From Myxocyprinus asiaticus (lineage: Eukaryota > Chordata > Actinopteri > Cypriniformes > Catostomidae), in the NCBI RefSeq assembly GCF_019703515.2, contig NC_059365.1, forward strand, positions 38,702,001 to 38,766,000: DNA of 64,000 bases, in the 5' to 3' direction. Of the stretch, positions 1 through 64,000 are shown one piece after another. Numbering within the stretch: position 1 is the first letter of the stretch; each line of letters starts with the position of its first letter. The translations under genes and the position numbers were made by a program. Below the pieces are notes generated by a model. It saw only the letters and a program-made list of their open reading frames with translations. It had not been told where the DNA came from and searched no databases.

Positions 1-925
1 TACCCCACTCTTCCACCAAGGCACTTGCAAGTTCCTGGACATTTCTGGGGGGAATGACCCTAGCCCTCACCCTCCGATCCAACAGGTCCCAGACGTGCTC
101 AATGGGATTGAGATTCGGGCTCTTCGCTGGCCATGGCAGAACACTGACATTCCTGTCTTGCAGGAAATCACGCACAAAACAAGCAGTATGGCTGGTGGCA
201 TTGTCATGCTGGAGGGTCATGTCAGGATGAGCCTGCAGGAAGGGTACCACATGAGGGAGGAGGATGTCTTCCCTGTAACACACAGCATTGAGATTGCCTG
301 CAGTGACAACAAGCTCAGTCTGATGATGCTGTGACACACCACCCCAGACCATGACGGACCCTCCACCTCCAAATCGATCCCGCTCCAGAGTACAGGCCTC
401 GGTGTAACACTCACTCCTTCGACGATAAACGCGCGTCCGACCATCACCCCTGGTAAGACAAAACCGTGACTCATCAGTGAAGAGCACTTTTTGCCAGTCC
501 TGTCTGGTCCAGCGAAGGTGGGTTTGTACCCATAGGTGACGTTGTTGCCGGTGATGTCCGGTAAGGACCTGCCTTACAACAGGCCTACAAGCCCTCAGTC
601 CAGCCTCTCTCAGCCTAATGTGGACAGTCTGAGCACTGATGGAGGGATTGTGCATTACTGGTGGAACTCGGGCAGTTGTTGTTGCCATCCTGTACCTGTC
701 CCGCAGGTGTGATATTCGGATGTACCGATCCTGTGTAGGTGTTGTTACACGTGGTCTGCCCCTGCGAGGACAATCAGCTGTCCCTCCTGTCTCCCTGTAG
801 CACTGTCTTAGGTGTCTCACAGTACGGACATTGCAATTTATTGCCCTGGCCACATCTGCAGTCCTCATGCCTCCATGCAGCATGCCTAAGGCACGTTCAC
901 GCAGATGAGCAAGGACCCTGGGCAT
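1..925 (-). CDS. Tc1-family DD34E transposase, open frame running off the window
   Basis: Starting at ATG 925-923 the frame reads through to position 2 without a stop: about 308 codons, against roughly 340 for the family. It opens MPRVLAHLRERALGMLHGGM followed by a helix-turn-helix (RTADVARAINCNVRTVRHL) and a GRPRVTT hinge. The catalytic acids are in frame: Asp in FTDESRF (475-473), Asp in QHDNATSH (205-203) and Glu in NPIEHVWD (100-98). Exactly 34 residues separate the second Asp from the Glu, the Tc1 signature. It would bind the terminal repeats and cut and paste the element in the nucleus. This is the only undamaged-looking transposase in the window, but its last 30 or so codons are outside. 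Confidence 0.85.
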   Translation of the reverse strand, partial: MPRVLAHLRERALGMLHGGMRTADVARAINCNVRTVRHLRQCYRETGGTADCPRRGRPRVTTPTQDRYIRISHLRDRYRMATTTARVPPVMHNPSISAQTVHIRLREAGLRACRPVVRQVLTGHHRQQRHLWVQTHLRWTRQDWQKVLFTDESRFCLTRGDGRTRVYRRRSECYTEACTLERDRFGGGGSVMVWGGVSQHHQTELVVTAGNLNAVCYREDILLPHVVPFLQAHPDMTLQHDNATSHTACFVRDFLQDRNVSVLPWPAKSPNLNPIEHVWDLLDRRVRARVIPPRNVQELASALVEEWG

Positions 926-1215
926 CTTTCTTTTGGTGTTTTTCAGAGTCAGTAGAAAGGTCTCTTTAGTGTCCTAAGTTTTTATAACTGTGATCTTAAT
1001 TGCCTACCGTCTATAAGCTGTTAGTGTCTTAACGACCGTTCCACAGATGCATGTTCATTAATTGTTTATGGTTCATTGAACAAGCATGGAAAACATTGTT
1101 TAAACCCTTTACCATAAAGATCTGTAAAGTTATTTGGATTTTTAAAAAATTATCTTTAAAATACAGTGTCCTGAAAAAGGGACGTTTTTTTTTTTTTGTT
1201 TTTTTTTTGCAGAGT
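1..1215 (-). mobile_element. Tc1-like DNA transposon, cut by window edge
   Basis: A transposase frame (1-925) is followed at 1000-1215 by a non-coding end that ends in GAGTTTA next to TA dinucleotides, as expected for a Tc1 element inserted at TA. The other terminus lies before position 1. The polypyrimidine stretch at 1186-1210 is part of this end. Confidence 0.8.
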
Positions 1216-1220
1216 TTATA

Positions 1221-2738
1221 TACACTGGCATCCAAAAGTTTGGAATAATGTACAGATTTTGCTCTTATGGAAAGAAATTGGTACTTTTATTCACCAAAGT
1301 GGCATTCAACTGATCACAATGTATAGTCAGGACATTAATAACATGAAAAATTACTATTACAATTTGAAAAAAAAAAAAAAAAAAAACTACTTCAAAGAGT
1401 TCTGACCAAAAAAATCCTCCACATGCAGCAATGACAGTTTTGCAGATCCTTGGCATTCTAGCTGTCAATTTGTCCAGATACTCAGGTGACATTTCACCCC
1501 ACACTTCCTGTAGCACTTGCCATAGATGTGGCTGTCTTGTCGGGCACTTCTCACGCACTTTACAGTCTAGCTGATCCCACAAAAGCTCAATGGGTTTAAG
1601 ATCCATAACACTCTTTTCCAATTATCTGTTGTCCAATGTCTGTGTTTCTTTGCCCACTCTAACCTTTTCTTTTTGTTTTTCTGTTTCAAAAGTGGCTTTT
1701 TCTTTGCAATTCTTCCCATAAGGCCTGCACCCCTGAGTCTTCTCTTTACTGTTGTACATGAAACTGGTGTTGAGCGGGTAGAATTCAATGAAGCTGTCAG
1801 CTGAGGACATGTGAGGTGTCTATTTCTCAAACTAGAGACTCTGATGTACTTATCCTCTTGTTTAGTTGTACATCTGGCCTTCCACATCTCTTTCTGTCCT
1901 TGTTAGAGCCGGTTGTCCTTTGTCTTTGAAGAATGTAATGTACACCTTTGTATGAAATCTTCCGTTTTTTTGGAATATGCCCGTGCCGTCAGGGAAGAAA
2001 AAATCCATTGATGGGATAACCTGGTCATTCAGTACATTCAGGTAGTTAGCTGACTTGCCATATAACGCTTCTGAGCCTAGACCTGACCAACTGAAGCAAC
2101 CCCAGATCATAACACTGTGTCCAGAGGCTTGTACAGTGGGCACTATGATGGGTGCATCGCTCCATGCGCTTCCCTTCTTACCATGACTCGCCTGTGGAAT
2201 AGGGTAAATCTGGACTCATCAGACCACATGACCTTTTTCCATTGCTCCACAGTCCAATCTTTATGCTCCCTAGCAAATTGAAGTAGTTTAGCCTCACTAA
2301 CAAGTGGCTTTTTTGTGGCCACACAGCTGTTTAGTCCCAATCCTGTAAATTCTCGTCGCATTGTGTGTGTGAAAATGCTCTTACTTTCTTCCGTGAAGCT
2401 GACGGTTCAGCACTATCCTTCCAGGTTTTAATAATGCGTTGGACAGTTCTTAACTCAATTCCAGTGATTTCAGCAATCTCCTTAGTTGTTTTTTTTGCTT
2501 GATGCAGGCCAATAATTTGCCCCTTATGAAACACAGTAAAATCTTTTCCATGACCACGAGATACGTCTTCCGACATGGTTGTTTAAGAAATGAGAAGCTA
2601 CACACTGCATCAGTTAAGAGTTAAAAGAATTGTTGCCAGCTGAAACATATAAATCACTGCAATAATGATCCAATCATAGACTCTAAAGTATCTGCTTATT
2701 TAAATTTAAACGGCGACTTTTTTTTTGGCCAGGCAGTG
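1221..2738 (-). mobile_element. chimeric pair of Tc1-like remnants
   Basis: The left end starts CACTGGCATCCAAAAG after TA; the right end is CACTGCCTGGCC in reverse before TA. These are termini of two different Tc1 families. The two halves fuse near 1890-1980. The only internal sequence is transposase debris in the same orientation. Confidence 0.65.
1265..2576 (-). pseudogene. fused, frameshifted Tc1 transposase fragments
   Basis: From 2576 down, the first part has an HTH (GKDFTVFHKGQIIGLHQAKK), then [12 protein letters not shown] with the first catalytic Asp, and ends around FFPDGTGIF. From about 1887 a different transposase begins (KQEDKYIRVSSLRNRHLTCP, an HTH region), reaches KRVLW and then jumps by an internal deletion to DLKPIELLWDQLDCKV, which holds the catalytic Glu. 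There are several frame changes. Not functional. Confidence 0.7.
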
Positions 2739-3260
2739 TATTCACTTAACAGTAGTGAGGAGATTCTTTGCATTTGCAAATGGACATACGATTTTAGCTT
2801 TTCTCACATTACAGTTATGAGAATATTTGTACATTATTTCACATTACAGTAATGAGATGTTGGGCTACTTAAATCTGATAAAAGGAGTTTAACACTGATT
2901 TCGACAGACTGAGAGGAGACCGTGGCTGAGCCTGAATTCACATACTGTCAGAATATGTTCTGCTTTTGAGAAGAATGTACTTCTCAGACATAAAAAATAA
3001 ATACGTTCTTTCAGTGCAGGCGAGTAGTATGAATACATTCCCGGACTTCCCATACTTCACCAAGGAACGTGGTCATTGTCCCCTGACCTGAATATATGCA
3101 GCAGAAACTCGCCTACTGTTATATGAATAGGGCCTGCTGAGGATTCAGACACTCATTGACATACTTCTTTTGGCATACTATATAGTAGGGAAGTTTGCAT
3201 AGTCGGATACAGCCAACGTGTTTTTTCTCACATTTCTCTGATAGGTACATCCTTCTCTGT

Positions 3261-3263
<3 letters not shown>

Positions 3264-3298
<35 letters not shown>
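3264..3298. repeat. (CA)n microsatellite
   Basis: About 17 CA units. The rest of 2741-3672 holds no recognisable gene or element. Confidence 0.95.
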
Positions 3299-3299
<1 letters not shown>

Positions 3300-3672
3300 T
3301 AGTGTAAGTAAGATGTTTAATGGAAGACAAAGATTGTTGTGTCAATCTGAAATATGAAGTAGCCACAAACTCCTCCAGACTGCTTTGTTCCCAAGGCTGT
3401 GGGCCGAAAAAGAAAATATAAGAACAAAGAGACTTATCACCTTGGAAAGAAAATCATTTGTGTGTGTTAGGAACTCAACACCCAAAAGTTTTTTGTTTTT
3501 TTTTACCTCCTAAATGTGATAGCAGGTACCATACAAAGTTTTTTTTTGGTTAAAAGAGCATCTTGGAATTCTACTAAAAATCTTTTAATTGTTTTACAAA
3601 AGAATGTATAGTCAAACGGGTTTGAAACAACATAATGTTGTCTAAATTTTTACATTTCTTAGTACATTTCCT

Positions 3673-4107
3673 TTAAAGGAATAGTTCATGCAAAAATTAA
3701 AATTATCTCATCATTTACTCACCCTCATGCCATCCCAGATGTGTATGACTTTCATTCTTCTGCAGAACACAAATGAAGATTTTTATAAGGATATTTCCGC
3801 TCTATAGGTCCATATAATGCAAGTCAACAAGGTCCAAAACTTTGAAGCTCCAAAAAGCATATAAAGGCAGCATAAAAGTAATCCATACAATTGGAGTCTT
3901 ATGGATTACTTTTATGCTGCCTTTATGTGCTTTTTGAGCTTCAAAGATTTGGACTCGGTTGACTTGCATTGTATGGACCTATAGAGCCGAGATATTGTTC
4001 TAAAAATATGTGTTTGTGTTCTGCAGAACAAAGTTAGTTATACACAACTAGGATGGCATGAGGGTGAGTAAATGATGAGAGAATCTTTGAGTGAACTATT
4101 CCTCAAA
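3673..4107. mobile_element. palindromic MITE, type M1
   Basis: It begins TTAAAGGAATAGTTCA and ends in the reverse (TGAACTATTCCTCAAA). The halves are near-perfect inverted repeats around a centre near 3890, for example TTTACTCACCCTCATGCC against GGCATGAGGGTGAGTAAA. It is non-coding and would fold into a long hairpin. Fragments recur at 5425, 23800, 43140 and 61729. Confidence 0.8.
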
Positions 4108-5145
4108 TCTAATGTCCTCTAGTAATGATTTTACTGCATTTACTTCATGTTTTGGATACCAAGATCACAAATGTTAGTTGCTGTTACACTGCCTATTATC
4201 TATGTACTAACTAAACAGAAGAGATTTTTCCTCACTATGTTCCCAAAGAAGAAAAAAAAGGCCTGTGAAACTGCATGGAACTTTTTTCCCCTCTGACAAT
4301 AGAAAAGTGTTTGCTACCATCCTCTGTAGGAATAAAATGTTAAAGAGTGTGTGCAACCTGCAGAAGTCACAAGGGCATAAGATACTGTACACATGCACCT
4401 TCATCATGGTATTCCTGCCTTCTAAAAATACATGAACAAGGAAGGACCTGGGCAAGACCTGCAAAAGACACTGATCAGTTTTTGGACACGATTATTGCCT
4501 GGTTGATTTCCCCCATCCATCCATGAAGTGTTTCACTCAGAGAAGTGCCCTGGATGTTGTTGGAAGATGCTTTCTACTTACAAAAAATAAATCACACAAA
4601 TCCTGTTAATGGTCATCAGAAAGACCCATAAGATCTCCCTCACTGTCAGTTATACCAGGTTTTGTAATGTAAACAATTGATATAACAAGTACAACCACGT
4701 GTGACAGCCTTGCATTTATGAAATAAACTTGAGGGACACGGTCACATCCATAATCCACAACAACCAGTAGCTTCATGACAAACAAAAAAGTTCAATCAAT
4801 TTCCATTGCTAAATGACAACAATGAGTGCTATGTCAGTTTAATTACTTTTAAGATTATTTAGAATGTTTTAGTTACAAGGTCATTATTATTATTAATCGT
4901 TAATAGGTTAGACAGCACAACTGTTGATGAACTCTGAAGCTTGATTAAAAAAAAATGTTATGCAGACATTATTTGCAAACAATTTAGAACACACACACAA
5001 TAATTAAATATACATTTCTAATATTTCATTTAGAAGTTCAAATCATTAAGCTGTAAACGCAAGTTCTCTGAGGAATGTTCAGCCTTCATCCTGCAACAGT
5101 AACCATGACAACGCCTCAGAGTTGGGAGATGAGCTCGTCTCTTCC
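4108..5145 (-). other. 3' UTR and downstream flank of trappc11
   Basis: No second gene is recognised here. On the minus strand the nearest poly(A)-signal variant after the stop is ATTAAA at 4843-4838, about 300 bp downstream. A canonical AATAAA on the minus strand was not found nearby, so the transcript end is uncertain. Short frames in this stretch show no known motif. Confidence 0.35.
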
Positions 5146-63492
<58,347 letters not shown>

Positions 63493-63510
63493 GACGCTGA
63501 CAAACAGCAC

Positions 63511-64000
63511 CTGAAAAACAAAATACAACACAAACAAAAAATAATTTCACAATGAATACAATGTAATTTTTTTTCTATGGCAAATGCCAATCTAGAAAGC
63601 TGGTTGGCAGATATAATGGTGATATGAGATGTACACAAAATTGCTGAAATAAAATAAAAACATATTTTACAAACTATTCACTAAAATAAATATATTTAAA
63701 AATATATATATTATTACACATTAACAAGGTTATCAATCTGATCTATCTATCTATCTGGTAATGGCAGTAATAAAATGGACTGCACATTTGTTTCAGAGTA
63801 GTGGTGTTGCAAATGTAAAAACAGAAGAACCGATAAAAAGGCACAAATAATAGCTGCAAATTATTTCAAATCATATTTTGAACGTGACAACACAAAACCT
63901 GATAAGTAGATTAATGACACACACGGATACATACATATTCAACTCTGTCTTCAGATTTATGACATGTGTAATAACAGGTTTGCTGTCAAAAACTAAACAA
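63511..64000. other. trappc11 first intron, no exon recognised
   Basis: AT-rich. It holds a short (ATCT)n run at about 63741-63757. Neither a 5' UTR exon nor a promoter could be identified, so the transcription start is probably beyond the window. Confidence 0.5.

Noticed and set aside
217..474. Minus-strand frame of 85 codons starting MSHGFVLPG
   Set aside because: It overlaps the DD34E transposase in another frame; the transposase frame carries the catalytic motifs.
4207..4464. Possible small gene downstream of trappc11
   Set aside because: An 85-codon frame without recognisable motifs in AT-rich DNA; no splice or poly(A) support.

Overview
ORGANISM AND CONTENT. This is vertebrate nuclear DNA, almost certainly from a teleost and probably an otophysan or cyprinid-like fish. 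It is AT-rich and full of dinucleotide microsatellites, Tc1-like transposons (two of them close to the salmonid/Sleeping Beauty type), L1-like, L2-like and CR1-like LINE pieces, tRNA-derived SINEs and palindromic MITEs. I recognise only one host gene. It lies on the minus strand and fills nearly the whole window: trappc11 (foie gras), a subunit of the TRAPP III vesicle-tethering complex. I traced 29 coding exons from the ATG at 63492 down to the stop at 5146. Every exon has AG/GT borders and compatible phases, and together they encode 1132 residues, against 1133 for the human protein as I remember it. A non-coding first exon is expected above 64000, because the ATG exon has its own splice acceptor in the 5' UTR. 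LAYOUT. 1-2740: two Tc1-type elements, the first with a transposase frame still open to the window edge, the second a fusion of two families. 2741-5145: 3' flank or 3' UTR of trappc11 with one palindromic MITE. 5146-14835: the last ten coding exons (exons 30 to 21), with a hAT-like repeat, a MITE, a SINE and LINE copy A between them. 14836-22853: an 8-kb intron holding LINE copy B and a palindromic element with a nested SINE. 22854-32091: exons 20 to 9, with MITEs and L2-like and CR1-like fragments. 32092-37447: an intron with a Tc1 element interrupted by LINE copy C and flanked by a short inverted repeat. 37448-45113: exons 8 to 3, with a SINE and a Tc1 split by a MITE. 45114-63288: an 18-kb intron that is mostly one old hAT-like repeat blown apart by later insertions: a Sleeping Beauty-like Tc1, a fold-back element with captured coding sequence, LINE copy D (which itself holds a second Sleeping Beauty-like Tc1, a hAT remnant and a 0.7-kb inverted duplication), an L2-like tail and a 139-bp tandem array. 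63289-63510: the ATG exon. HOW IT FITS TOGETHER. The coding exons look intact and under constraint. All mobile-element coding regions are broken except the partial Tc1 transposase at 1-925. The introns give a readable order of insertions, and several target-site duplications are visible. I see no bacterial-style operon, CRISPR array or defence system. The most unusual structures are the templated inverted duplication at 50090-54377 with its exact 62-bp direct repeat, and the fold-back element at about 47456-48384.
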